DNA of 46,386 nucleotides from Chloroflexota bacterium. GTDB lineage: Bacteria > Chloroflexota > Limnocylindria > P2-11E. The stretch's first letter is position 1; the number at the start of each line of letters is the position of its first letter. Location: assembly GCA_005889405.1 (NCBI GenBank), contig VBFY01000065.1, positions 1-46,386 of the forward strand. The letters are read 5' to 3'. Made by a program: the position numbers and the translations under genes. The notes beneath the pieces are model-generated. The model was not told where the DNA came from. It did not search any database and saw nothing but the letters and a program-made list of their open reading frames with translations. Positions 27,310 to 37,300 of the stretch are shown here, in pieces.

Positions 27310-28254
27310 TCAGCGGGGGACGTCGAGGCGCGCGAGCACGCGCCGGCACACCGCATCGGCGTCGAGACCCTCGATCTCGGCCTCGGCACGCAGCACCAGC
27401 CGGTGGCGCAGCGTCGGGATCGCGAGCGACTTCACGTCGTCTGGCGTCACGAAATCTCGGCCCTCGATGGCGGCAGCGGTCTTCGCGGCGCGCAGCAGGT
27501 GGACACCGGCGCGGGGGCTCGCGCCCAGCAAGAGGTCCGTCGACTTCCGCGATTCCTCGACGATGCGCACCACGTACTGGAGCACCGAGTCCTCCACGGT
27601 GACGCCGTCGACCTCGGCGGCGCATTCGTCGAGCACGCCCTTCGCGAACGGCTCGAGCTTGTCGACCTCCGCGAGCGGCTGACCTTTGTCGTGCGCGCGG
27701 AGGATCGCCTGCTCCTCGGAGGATTCGGGATAACGCACGATCGCCTTGAAGAGGAAACGGTCGAGCTCGGCCTCGGGAAGCGGGTAGGTCCCCTCGTACT
27801 CGACCGGGTTCTGCGTCGCGATGACGAGGAACGGCCGCGGCAGCGGCCGCGAGTCGCCCTCGAGCGTGACCTGCTTCTCCTCCATCGCCTCGAGGAGCGC
27901 GGCCTGCGCCTTTGCGGGCGCGCGGTTCACCTCGTCGGCGAGGACGACGTTCGCGAAGATCGGACCTTCCTTGATGCGGAAGTTGCTCGTCGTGATCTCA
28001 TAGATGGAGGTGCCGACGATGTCGCTCGGCATCAGGTCGGGCGTGAACTGGATCCGCTTGAACGTGCCGCCGATGAGCCGCGCGATCGTGCGCGCGAGGA
28101 GCGTCTTCGCCGTGCCGGGCACGCCCTCGATGAGCAGATGGCCGCCGAGAACGAGCGCGATGAACGCGAGTCTGACGGTCTCATCTTGCCCGACGACGAC
28201 GCGATGCACGTCACGGTGGAAGCGCTCCGCGACCTCGCGCGCGCGTCCGCTCAT
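27310..28254 (-). CDS. moxR: MoxR-family AAA+ ATPase
   Basis: 314 residues. Walker A GVPGTAKT (44-51), Walker B VVLADEVNRAP, sensor 1 VIATQNP, arginine finger region EAELDRFLFK and sensor 2 SPRAGVHLLRAAK are all present. MoxR ATPases act as chaperones activating partner vWA proteins; the next gene (DUF58) is its expected partner. ATG overlaps the DUF4350 stop by 4 bases. Confidence 0.95.
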   Translation of the reverse strand: MSGRAREVAERFHRDVHRVVVGQDETVRLAFIALVLGGHLLIEGVPGTAKTLLARTIARLIGGTFKRIQFTPDLMPSDIVGTSIYEITTSNFRIKEGPIFANVVLADEVNRAPAKAQAALLEAMEEKQVTLEGDSRPLPRPFLVIATQNPVEYEGTYPLPEAELDRFLFKAIVRYPESSEEQAILRAHDKGQPLAEVDKLEPFAKGVLDECAAEVDGVTVEDSVLQYVVRIVEESRKSTDLLLGASPRAGVHLLRAAKTAAAIEGRDFVTPDDVKSLAIPTLRHRLVLRAEAEIEGLDADAVCRRVLARLDVPR

Positions 28255-29381
28255 CGCGTGCCCACCAGCCGTTCTATCTGGCCGACGGTACGGAGCAGCT
28301 GGTCCTCGCGCAAGCGACGCCCGAGCGCGTCATCGACAGACCGCGCCTCCGCGGCACGCTCGCGGTCGGCGGCGCCGAGCGTCGCGAGGACACGGTCGAA
28401 CGGCATCGCCGGATCGAGACCGAGCGCACGTGCCAGCCCACCGCGCAGATCACGGCGCAGCCGGCGTCGCGCGATCTCGCCGTGGCCCGACCGGCGCACG
28501 AGGCCCGCGAAACCGCGGATGAACTCGAGGCTCGAGCGCGCAGGGCGCACCTCGAGCGGCACCGGCGGACCGAGCCGTCGTCCCGACAGGACGAGATAGA
28601 GAAAGCCCGCGAGGGAGGCGAACACCAGCGCGCGGCCGGGCCAGGTGCTCTGCAGCAGCACGAGGACGTCGGTGCTCGGGTGGAATCCGTGGTGGTACTC
28701 GTCGAACGCGACGCCGCCACCACTGGAGACCGCGTCGTGCGCGAGCGCCAGCGCGACGCGCGCGTTGTCCGCCTGTCCGAGACCCGCGGCGAGGAAGGGC
28801 CCGAGGCTGGCGACGACGTAAAAGGTCCCGCGGCCTTCGCGGACCGCGGCCGCGATCGTGGTACGACCATCGGTCGCAAGCGCGAGTGCCTTCGGGCCGA
28901 GCGACAGCGAACCGACGCGATCGACGCTGAGCGAACGCGCCGGTGGATCCGCGAAGACCGGGCCGAAGAGCGGATGCGTGCCCGGGCTGGCGAACCCGTT
29001 GATGCGGACGTCGAACGCGTCGAGGAGCGGCCGTTCGAAGATCCCGACGTCCGTCGCGACGACTGCGGTGCCACCCGCCGAAACGAACTTCTTCACGTTC
29101 TGGGCATCGGCCGGCGTCATCGCCTCGGTCGCGCCGAGGATGAACAGCACCGACGCCGTCGACGCGTCGGGCGCGAACCGGTCGCCCTCCAGCGTCGTCG
29201 TGCGCGCGCCCATCGCGCCGAGATAGCGACGCAGCGCCGCCGCACCTCCGGGGCCGTCGTCGAAGACCGAGCCCGTGCGCGCGGAGCTCGTCGGCGCGGC
29301 GCCGACCGTCGCGAAGGCGAAGACGATCGTCGCGACGGCGAGCGCGGCCGCGAGGAGGTAGAGCGGGTTGACCCGCCTCAT
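28251..29381 (-). CDS. DUF4350-domain membrane-anchored protein
   Basis: 376 residues: an N-terminal signal anchor, an extracytoplasmic DUF4350 domain (SVFDDGPGGAAALRRYLGAMG; ILGATEAMTPADAQNVKKFVSAGGTAVV, a ThuA/GATase-like fold), FDEYHHGFHP, a second transmembrane helix near 250-270 (PGRALVFASLAGFLYLVLSG) and a cytoplasmic helical tail. Typical member of the MoxR/DUF58 cluster. It overlaps both neighbours by 4 bases (ATGA). Confidence 0.85.
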   Translation of the reverse strand: MRRVNPLYLLAAALAVATIVFAFATVGAAPTSSARTGSVFDDGPGGAAALRRYLGAMGARTTTLEGDRFAPDASTASVLFILGATEAMTPADAQNVKKFVSAGGTAVVATDVGIFERPLLDAFDVRINGFASPGTHPLFGPVFADPPARSLSVDRVGSLSLGPKALALATDGRTTIAAAVREGRGTFYVVASLGPFLAAGLGQADNARVALALAHDAVSSGGGVAFDEYHHGFHPSTDVLVLLQSTWPGRALVFASLAGFLYLVLSGRRLGPPVPLEVRPARSSLEFIRGFAGLVRRSGHGEIARRRLRRDLRGGLARALGLDPAMPFDRVLATLGAADRERAAEARSVDDALGRRLREDQLLRTVGQIERLVGTR

Positions 29382-30295
29382 CCGGCGACCTGCATCGCCA
29401 GGCTTCGCGCGCGGCGCGCCTCATCCGCTCCCGGATCGCGCAGGCCGAACCATGAGCGCTCGTACAGCGCCACGAGGTCGCCCAGGGCGTCCGCATGCGG
29501 CACGCCCGCGGCGCGGATGAGCAGCTCGCGATCGGTGAGCGCCGGGTCCCAGCGGATCGCCTCGCGCGCGACGAGCGCGGTGAGCGCGAAAAGGTAGAGC
29601 GCGTGGATCGCCTCGCGCGGCCGACCGGCGGCGAGCGCGTCGTCCGCGGCGCGGAGGTGGCGGGACGGATCGGGACGCTCCGCGCCGACCGCCTCACGCA
29701 GCGCCACCTCGGTGCGCACGCGCTCGCCGAGGCCGCGGCCGAGCGTCGCGACGACGAAGAAGATGATCGCCGCGCCGAGGATCCCGAGAAGCGGCCACAC
29801 CAGACCGAAATCGACGCGCGGACCCTCGAGCCCCGCGAGGAACCGCTGGATCGCGCGCGCGACGGAGTCGAGGAACGACGGCGAGGTTCCCGTGTCGTCA
29901 ACGGCGCGCAGCGAGTCGCGCAGCGCCGCGTCCGAACGCGCAGCCTCGATCGACGGTGACAGGGCCCGCGACGCGAGCGCGAGCTGCGCGTCGATGAGCG
30001 CGAGCGCCGCGTCGAGCGAGGCGTCATCGGACGTGATGCGGTCGGCGAGGGCGGTGTCGTCGATCGGCAGCTCACCCGAAGGCAGCGCGATGGCGGTGGA
30101 GAAGTACAAGATGATCCGCACGCGCGTGACCGCGGTGTCGCGCGCCGCGCCCGAGAGAGCGCGCGCCTGCACGACGAGGGCGCGCGCATCGGTGAGGCGT
30201 TGACGGTAGTCGCGCGGCGAGACCGTGTCGGCATGCGCGACGAGCGCAGGCTGCGCGAGCCACAGCAGGATGGCCAGCACGAGCGCGCGCGTCAT
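29378..30295 (-). CDS. DUF4129-domain membrane protein
   Basis: 305 residues: cleavable signal, an extracytoplasmic helical region (about 25-155), a transmembrane helix (VWPLLGILGAAIIFFVVATLGR) and the cytoplasmic DUF4129 block (ADDALAAGRPREAIHALYLFALTALV ... DPALTDRELL ... LVALYERSWFGLRD). The family accompanies MoxR-DUF58 operons. ATG 30295 overlaps the previous stop; longer upstream reading is antisense to the membrane protein gene. Confidence 0.88.
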   Translation of the reverse strand: MTRALVLAILLWLAQPALVAHADTVSPRDYRQRLTDARALVVQARALSGAARDTAVTRVRIILYFSTAIALPSGELPIDDTALADRITSDDASLDAALALIDAQLALASRALSPSIEAARSDAALRDSLRAVDDTGTSPSFLDSVARAIQRFLAGLEGPRVDFGLVWPLLGILGAAIIFFVVATLGRGLGERVRTEVALREAVGAERPDPSRHLRAADDALAAGRPREAIHALYLFALTALVAREAIRWDPALTDRELLIRAAGVPHADALGDLVALYERSWFGLRDPGADEARRARSLAMQVAG

Positions 30296-31206
30296 GCCTG
30301 ACGCGGTAGAGCCTCCGCGGCGAGCTGCAGGTCGAGCGCCTCTTTGCGAACGCGCAGATCGAAATAGAGGATCGTGAACGTCCCCCACTCCACGGGCGCC
30401 CACAGGATCGTGGCGATGACGTTGACGATGTTCTGCAGAACGATGCGCACGACCGCGTCCGAGATGAACGCGGCGACGAAGATGAACGAGATGAGCGTCG
30501 ATAGCACGGTCTGGAGCACCGCGAGGAGGATCTGCAGGCCGAGGATGCGCCAGCGGTGGCCGTTCGACAGCCACCACGAGCGGCGCACGGCGTGGATCGG
30601 ACCGACCGGCTCGATGGCCGCGACAACCGGCGCCACCAGCCATGACGCGAACACGAACACCGTGGCGACGAGCCCGGCGAGTCCTGCAAGAGCGGCGACC
30701 AGAGCGTTTCTGGAAAGGGCGATGAGCACGATGAGGACGGCCCAGCCGATCACGAGCGAGAAGAACAGCAAGAGGCCGGTCCCGATGATCTTCGGAGCGA
30801 CCCGCAGGCCGGCGCGGAACGAGCTCCCGACCGTCGCCTCTCGACCGAGGTAGCGCGCGGCCGTGGCGTCCACCAACGAACCGATCTGCACCGATAAGAA
30901 GAGCACCGACACGAGGCTCGCGACGGCGCCGAACACGATGAGCGCGAAGAACGCGCTCGCGATGGTCGGCGTGATCGTCGGCGTCGGCGGAGTGCCGCTA
31001 GGGACGGTGGTGAAGGTGTCGAGGAACGGCCCGAGCGGTGCCAGCTGGGAGCCGAGACTGAGGGCGATCCCACCGATCACGAGGAACAGCGCGAGGTAGG
31101 GCACCGCGGCAAGCGCGGCGAAGAGGAGCGCGCGCTGTCGGTACATCGAGAAGACGCGGTCGACGATGTCGCCGACGCCGAGCGGCCGGAGCTGCGGTGC
31201 TTCCAC
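30292..31206 (-). CDS. Polytopic membrane protein of the MoxR operon
   Basis: 304 residues with six or so transmembrane helices. It starts PLGVGDIVDRVFSMYRQRALLF, the opening typical of GlpQ-membrane-domain/DUF7544-like proteins, and contains SLVDATAARYLGREATVGSSFRAGLRVA and VRRSWWLSNGHRWRILGLQILLAV. Function unknown. The GTG start follows the MMPL gene stop by 21 bases; the stop overlaps the DUF4129 start, placing it first in the operon. Confidence 0.78.
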   Translation of the reverse strand: MEAPQLRPLGVGDIVDRVFSMYRQRALLFAALAAVPYLALFLVIGGIALSLGSQLAPLGPFLDTFTTVPSGTPPTPTITPTIASAFFALIVFGAVASLVSVLFLSVQIGSLVDATAARYLGREATVGSSFRAGLRVAPKIIGTGLLLFFSLVIGWAVLIVLIALSRNALVAALAGLAGLVATVFVFASWLVAPVVAAIEPVGPIHAVRRSWWLSNGHRWRILGLQILLAVLQTVLSTLISFIFVAAFISDAVVRIVLQNIVNVIATILWAPVEWGTFTILYFDLRVRKEALDLQLAAEALPRQA

Positions 31207-31227
31207 CGCGCGAATGGTACGGGCGGG

Positions 31228-33495
31228 CTAGCGGGTTTCGGGCGTCGGCGCGGGCGCGGCTCCCTCGCCCAGACCCAGCCGGCGGTACAGGCGTGACAAG
31301 GGCCCGGGCGCCCACCAGTTCACGTTCCCCAGCAACCGCATCGTCGCCGGCACCACGAGCGCCCGCACCAGGGTCGCATCGACCGCGACGGCCAGAGCCA
31401 TCCCGAGACCGATGGCCTTGATGAGAAGGATCTCGGCAAGCCCGAACGCGGCGAAGACACCGACCATGATCGCGGCCGCGCCGGTGATGAGCCGACCGCT
31501 TCGTTCGAGGCCCTCCGCGACGGAGTGCGTGTTGTCGCCGGTGCGCCGGTACTCCTCCTGGATGCGCGACAGCAGGAGGACCTCATAGTCCATCGACAGC
31601 CCGAAGACGATGCAGAACATGATCACCGGCGTCGAGGGGTCGATCGATGAAGCCTCGAATCCCAGGAGCTGCGCGCCGTGGCCGTCCTGGAAGACGAACA
31701 CCAGAGCGCCGAACGAAGCGCTGATCGACAGCAGATTCATCACCACCGCCTTGATCGGAAGCACGACCGACCCGAGCAGCACGAACAGCACGACCATCGT
31801 GGCGAGCATCACGAACGCAACCGCCTGCGGCGTGTGGCCGACGATGAAGTTCACGGTGTCGAGATCGATGGCGGTGAAGCCGGTGACGAGCAGCTCGCCG
31901 CCCGTCGGCGGCGTCTCCGCGCGGATGTCTCTGACGAGCTGACGCGCGTCATCGCTGTACAGCTGATACGACGAGACGACGTCGAATAACACGATGTGCT
32001 GCCCGACCGTCTGCCGCAGCGCGGTCTGGAGCTGCGCCGGCAACTGCTCACGCGGCAACGAATAGATCGTCGCGAGGTCCGGCACCTGGCCGCCGAACAC
32101 GCGCGGGTCGATCGAGAACGCACTCTGGACCTGCACGACGCCGGGAAGCTTCGCGAGCCGCGCGCTGAGATCCTGCAGCTGCGGCACGCGCGTTCGATCG
32201 AGTGGACCGCCACTCGCGTACGAGACGATCACCTGAACGTGGTTCTGGCCCGCGCCCGGGAAGTCGTTGAGCAGCTTGTCGTACGCGGCGCGCGACTCCT
32301 CGTGCGTCGGCAGGGTTCGGACGTCGCTCGACGCGAGCCGCAGATGCAGGAACGGCGATCCGGCGAGGAGGATGAAGGCAACGACGGGGACGAGCACGGC
32401 GATCGGACGGCGCATCACGGCCGTGGCGATGGTGTGCCACCAACCACGGCCGGTCTGATCGGGCTGGAAGAGCGGGACTCGCAGGCGGTCCACGCGCGGT
32501 CCGAGCAGGGCGAGGAGCGACGGCAGGAACGTCAGGCCGTAGAAGACCGCGCTCGCGACGACGATCGCGCCGGCCAGTCCCATCGATGGAAGGAACGTGC
32601 CCTCGTAGAAGAGCATGCCGGAGAGCCCAATGGCCACCGTGATGCCCGAGAACGTCACCGCGCGCCCGGACGTCGACATCGCGATCGCCAGCGCGTCCTC
32701 ACGGCCCCGGCCGCGCTTCAGCTCTTCGCGGAAGCGACTCGTGACGAAAAGGGAGTAGTCGATGGCGACGCCGAGTCCGATGAGCGTCACGACGTTCTGC
32801 GCGTAGACGGAGACGCCGGTGATGTGAGACAACAGGAACATCCCGGCGATTCCGCTCATCACCGCGAGCAGTCCCGTTCCGAGCGGGATCAACGCGGCGA
32901 CGACGGCGCCGAAGACGACGAGCAGCAAGATGAGCGCGAGGGGCAGCGCGACGACCTCCGCGCGCTGCAGATCGGCGAACAACACCCCATTGAAGCCGTT
33001 GTTGATCGCGAGCACGCCGGTGGCCTGGACCTTGAGCTTGTCGGAGGTCACCTTCGCGCGGAGCTCAGGGTAGTAATCGCGCGCGACATCGATCGTGTCC
33101 TTGACGGCGACGTCGACCGCGATCGCATGACCGTCTTTGGAGATCTGCCGTGACGGATCGAGGACCGTCGTGTCGTACGGCGAGATGATCGAGTCCCTGC
33201 GCGGATCGGTGCGGAGCGGGACGAGCGCCGCCTCGACGGCAGCACGGAACTCGGGATCGTTCGCGCTGAGCGTGTCGCTCGAGAAGATCAGCGTGAATGT
33301 GGAGCCCCCGACGATCGGGAGCTCTTTCTCGATCAGACGCGAGGCGCGTCCCGACTCGGCGGTCTCGATGAACCCGCCGCTCTCGAGCTTGCCGCCACGT
33401 CCGGCGATGAAGCCTGAGGCCAGGAGCATGAGGACGGATAGCGCGAGGACCGGCCAGCGGCGGCGATAGACAAAGCGGCCCCAGGCTGCGAACAC
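31228..33495 (-). CDS. MMPL/RND-family transporter
   Basis: 755 residues with the 1 + 5 + 1 + 5 helix pattern of MMPL transporters: helix 1 then a large extracytoplasmic domain (SGRASRLIEKELP..., FRAAVEAALVPLR), a five-helix bundle with GLGVAIDYSLFVTSRFREEL (proton-relay Asp-Tyr), a second large domain, and the second bundle with FGLSMDYEVLLLSRIQEEYRR. Probably exports a lipid or other amphiphile using the proton gradient. The GTG start is preceded by AAGGGGGAAG at usable spacing. Confidence 0.9.
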   Translation of the reverse strand: MFAAWGRFVYRRRWPVLALSVLMLLASGFIAGRGGKLESGGFIETAESGRASRLIEKELPIVGGSTFTLIFSSDTLSANDPEFRAAVEAALVPLRTDPRRDSIISPYDTTVLDPSRQISKDGHAIAVDVAVKDTIDVARDYYPELRAKVTSDKLKVQATGVLAINNGFNGVLFADLQRAEVVALPLALILLLVVFGAVVAALIPLGTGLLAVMSGIAGMFLLSHITGVSVYAQNVVTLIGLGVAIDYSLFVTSRFREELKRGRGREDALAIAMSTSGRAVTFSGITVAIGLSGMLFYEGTFLPSMGLAGAIVVASAVFYGLTFLPSLLALLGPRVDRLRVPLFQPDQTGRGWWHTIATAVMRRPIAVLVPVVAFILLAGSPFLHLRLASSDVRTLPTHEESRAAYDKLLNDFPGAGQNHVQVIVSYASGGPLDRTRVPQLQDLSARLAKLPGVVQVQSAFSIDPRVFGGQVPDLATIYSLPREQLPAQLQTALRQTVGQHIVLFDVVSSYQLYSDDARQLVRDIRAETPPTGGELLVTGFTAIDLDTVNFIVGHTPQAVAFVMLATMVVLFVLLGSVVLPIKAVVMNLLSISASFGALVFVFQDGHGAQLLGFEASSIDPSTPVIMFCIVFGLSMDYEVLLLSRIQEEYRRTGDNTHSVAEGLERSGRLITGAAAIMVGVFAAFGLAEILLIKAIGLGMALAVAVDATLVRALVVPATMRLLGNVNWWAPGPLSRLYRRLGLGEGAAPAPTPETR

Positions 33496-33571
33496 CTTCG
33501 CTCTTCCCCCTTGAGATGTGCGAAGTCACAGCCTACGGTCTATGCCGCGGCAACGTCGATAATTGGTGCGA

Positions 33572-33645
33572 CGGGGCGTAGCGCAGCCTGGTAGCGCGTC
33601 GCCTTTGGGAGGCGAAAGTCGAGAGTTCGAATCTCTCCGCCCCGA
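33572..33645 (+). tRNA. tRNA-Pro (anticodon UGG)
   Basis: A complete 74-base cloverleaf: acceptor CGGGGCG/CGCCCCG, D stem GCGC/GCGC, anticodon stem TCGCC/GGCGA with loop TTTGGGA (anticodon TGG), and T stem GAGAG/CTCTC with TTCGAAT loop. Discriminator A, no encoded CCA. A -10-like GATAAT lies at 33558-33563, 8 bases before the gene. Confidence 0.97.
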
Positions 33646-33658
33646 CAGTCACAACGTG

Positions 33659-34201
33659 CTACGCGGGCATACGCCTCCGCGACGTCGACATGTAAGGCGT
33701 GAGCGCGCGCACCGTGATGACGACGAGGATCCACACGGCGAGACCGATGAGGATCGGCGGCGAGTACGCCTCCGCGTAGTTGACCGCGTAGCCGAGCGTC
33801 GGGATCGCGACCCACGGCTTGCCCACGACCGGTGACGGCTGGACCGCGACCGGATCTGGCGAGGCGGACGCATCGCCGCGCAGCATGAACACCGCGCGGC
33901 CGTCGTCCTGCTCGATCGCGACGACGCGGTGCGTGATGACGCGGTCGGGAAGTGTGATCGTCACGAGATCTCCGACGCGAACGGCGTTCGACGGGATCGG
34001 CGCGACGAGGACGAGCGAGCCGATCGGCAGCGCTGGCTCCGTCGGTCCACCTTGAACGACGTAGGCGTCCAGACCGACGAAGCGGACCGCGAAAAGGCCG
34101 AAGGACAGCGCGATGAGGGTCGCGGTCACGGCGAGCGCGACGATGGTCGCGAACGCGTGCGCTACCCAGCGGACGGGACGACCCTGCCCCCGTCGTGACA
34201 C
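33659..34201 (-). CDS. S26 signal-peptidase-I-like protein, catalytic Ser apparently missing
   Basis: About 180 residues with a transmembrane helix at each end. The central domain follows the SipW/ER-type S26 pattern: PALPIGSLVLVAP, VGDLVTITLPDRVITHRVVAIE (the His of the Ser-His type), VFMLRGDASASPDP (RGDxN-like) and WVAIPTLGYAVNY. Where the nucleophile motif SGSMEP should be, the sequence reads GGPTEP, so the Ser is absent; it may be a non-catalytic homologue or use another residue. GTG 34201 is chosen for its GGGGAGG ribosome-binding site 6 bases upstream; the earlier GTG (34225) lies inside an 8-bp hairpin. It follows the giant secreted protein gene. Confidence 0.75.
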   Translation of the reverse strand: MSRRGQGRPVRWVAHAFATIVALAVTATLIALSFGLFAVRFVGLDAYVVQGGPTEPALPIGSLVLVAPIPSNAVRVGDLVTITLPDRVITHRVVAIEQDDGRAVFMLRGDASASPDPVAVQPSPVVGKPWVAIPTLGYAVNYAEAYSPPILIGLAVWILVVITVRALTPYMSTSRRRMPA

Positions 34202-34220
34202 CGCGCGCCTCCCCTGCCTC

Positions 34221-34239
34221 GCCACCGCTGCGCGGTGGC
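34221..34239 (-). terminator. Perfect 8-bp hairpin upstream of the S26-like gene
   Basis: GCCACCGC and GCGGTGGC with a 3-base loop, between the giant gene and the S26-like gene. There is no T-run; it may be a weak terminator or RNA-processing element. Confidence 0.4.
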
Positions 34240-34359
34240 GCTACGCGCACTCTCCGGCGGACGGGCGAGCGGCGCCATAGCCGAATCGGTACTGAGAGCT
34301 GACTCCGTTCGTACTACCCCATCCGAGGCAGGTCACCGACGCGCGAGCTCAGGAGATGC

Positions 34360-37300
34360 TTACTGCGCAGCCTCAGCTTGGACGCACTTCGCGAACTCAG
34401 AGGAATCTCCGCCCGGAGCCGTCGCGGTGGCGGTGATGAACGAGTCTGGGCTGAAGCTCGCGTCTATGGCGAAGGTGCCATTACCCCCGCCGTTGGTCGT
34501 CACCGTGGTCGCACCGAGGAACGTCTGTCCCTCACCGAACCCCGTTGGGTCGCAGGACGAGCTGGCGAACACTTCGACGCGGAAGGTCGTGCCAGCCGTG
34601 CTGTTCAGTCGACCCTTGATCGTCCCGATCGTGCCCCGCGACTGCGCGGTGTTGACGATCGGGAAATTCTGCAGCCCGTTCGGGCCCGTATCGGTATCGC
34701 CGTTGTCATTGGGTGTAACACCATCGGCGCCGAGGTCGATGCCAAGCCCGCCGTTCGACGCGATCGAGTTGCCGAAGATCGCCACGCCGCTGGCGTCGCC
34801 TTGAAGCGAGACCACAGACACACCAGCGGACGCATTGAACATGATGACGTTCGCGGCGCCCGCCGCCGTGCCGCCGATCGCAACGCTCGTCGCCCCGTCG
34901 ACGAGGATCCCTTCTCCGCCGTTACCGAGAGCTATCCCTGCCGCGGTGGTGCCGATACGGTTGCCCTGTACGACGGCCGCGGTGGTGGGGGCTGACAGGC
35001 GAAGGCCGCCTCGCGTGTTCGCGGAAATGACGTTACCGGCGCCGGGTTCACTGCCGCCGACGACATTTCCCGCGCCCGCGAATGCGACGGCGACGCCCCA
35101 ACCAACGTTGGGCCTCGCCGCTGTGCCGCTCGCGTCGGTCCCAATGTAGTTGCCTTGCACGACATTGCGAGCGGCCCCGTTGAAGATGGCGACACCGGCG
35201 AAGCGCTGAGCGCCCACGATGACGTTCCGCGCGGCCGCGTCGGTGCCGCCGATCCGGTTGTCGGTCGCGCCGTTGATCGCGATCCCCTGGAAGCTGTTGC
35301 CGAAGGCGACCGAACCCGTCGCGTCGAGACCGATGTAGTTGCCCTGAACGACGTTCCCGTTCGCGTCCGAACCCTGGATCGTGATGCCATCGCAGCAATT
35401 GCTGCCGACGATCACGTTCCTCGCGCCTGCAGCCGTGCCGCCGATCAGGTTGTTCGACGTGTTGATGTTGATGCCCGAGCCGATGACGCCGAGCAGGTGC
35501 GTCCCACTGGCGTCCGTGCCGATCAGGTTTCCCTGCACCCGATTCGCGCCGGCTCCGCTGAACATCGCGATGCCGCCCGCGCCACCGGGTCCCGTGCCGG
35601 AGATCACGTTCCCAGCACCTACGGAGGTCCCGCCCACGGTATTGCCTGACGCTCCGTCCTCCAGGTGAACACCCGTGAAGCCATTCGCGACGAGAGCGGA
35701 CCCCGAGCTGTCCGTCCCGATGAAGTTCCCTTGAATGACGTTGCCGGTCGACCCCGGTGCGCCGACGTGAACACCGTGTCCGCGGTTCCCAGAGATGACG
35801 TTCCTCGCTCCGGGTGATGTGCCGCCGATCATGTTGGACGCGGCGTTGAAGATGTTGAGACCGGTCGCGTTCCCAAGCGCGCGCATCCCGGTGATGTCCG
35901 TGCCGATGTAGTTGCCCTGGACGATGGCGCCGCTCGCGTTGATCGTGATGCCGTTCATCGCGCCGCCTGATACGACGTTCCGATCACTCGGATTCGGCCC
36001 CCCGATGCGGGTGTCGGGCGCGAGTTCGACGAATACGCCCGAACCGCTGTTGGGCAGAGCGACGGTCCCGCTGACGTCGGTGCCGATGAGATTTCCGAGG
36101 ATGCGGTTCCCGGTGGCGGCAGGTCCCGAGAGGTGGACGCCAAAGCCACGATCACCGGGCCCGTTCCCGGAGATCACGTTCCGATCCGCGGCGGCATCGC
36201 CGCCAATGACGTTGTTCGCGGTGAACGCCTCGATGCCGATCCGGTTGCCCATCGCAGCCGTGCCTGCGGCGTTCGTCCCGATGAAGTTCCCTGCGATCAC
36301 GTTGCCCCCGGCGCCCTCGTGTGAACCGACCCCAACCAGTCCGTTCGCTGCGATCACATTCCGGAGTACGACCGTTCCGACGGGGACGCCGAACTCGCCG
36401 GACAGGTCGATGCCGTTGAAGGCGTTGCCATTGGCGGTGGTGCCCGAGCGGTCGATGCCGATGTAATTGCCCTCGATCCGATTCCCGGAGCTCGCCCCGC
36501 CGGTGACGGACACGCCGCTGCGATCGTTGCCGGAGATCACGTTACGAGCCAACGGATCCGCGCCGCCGACAAGCGTGTTCACCGCATCCCGAAGCCCGAC
36601 TCCGTCGCCGTGATTCCCCCGACGCGACACGCCGTCGGGGGCCGTGCCGATGAGATTGCCCTGCACGATCGTCCCCCTCGCGCCGTTGGAGATCTGAATG
36701 CCGGGACTGCCGCGAGTCCCGTTGCCCGATATCACATTTCCGGCGCCGGGCGCGGTCCCTCCGATGGTCGTGCCGTTGCTGCCGAACACGCCAACACCGG
36801 CGAAGCCGTTGCCGAGCACGCCCGAGGGCGTCCAGCCGATCCAGTTTCCCTGGACGATGACCGGGGCGGCCGCATTGAAGATGAAGACACCGGCCTGGCC
36901 GTTGCCTGAGATGGTGTTCCTCGCGCCAGGCGCAGTCCCGCCGATGAGGTTTCCGGACGCGACGTTCGCGAAGATGCCGTTCGCGGTGTTCCCAAGTCCG
37001 GTCGTTCCTTCCCAATTGGTCCCGATGTAATTGCCCTGGATCGTGTTGCAGCACGCGCCGCCGAGCGAGATCCCGTCGTGTCGGCTCGCGGCGATCGTGT
37101 TGCCTTCTCCCGGTCCCGCACCGCCGATCACGTTGTGCCCAGCTCCGCAGCACATGAATACACCGATGTCGTTCCCGAGCGGCCCATAGCCATATGCGCT
37201 CGTCCCGATAAAGTTGCCCTGGATCCGATTGCCTGTCCCGTCGCCGAAAAGGCCCACGCCCCAACCGACGTTGCCTGAGATCACGTTGCGAGCGCCGTAG

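Noticed and set aside
33563-33835. A 90-codon plus-strand ORF
   Set aside because: It reads through tRNA-Pro and gives the well-known spurious AQPGSASPLGGESREFESLRPD translation.
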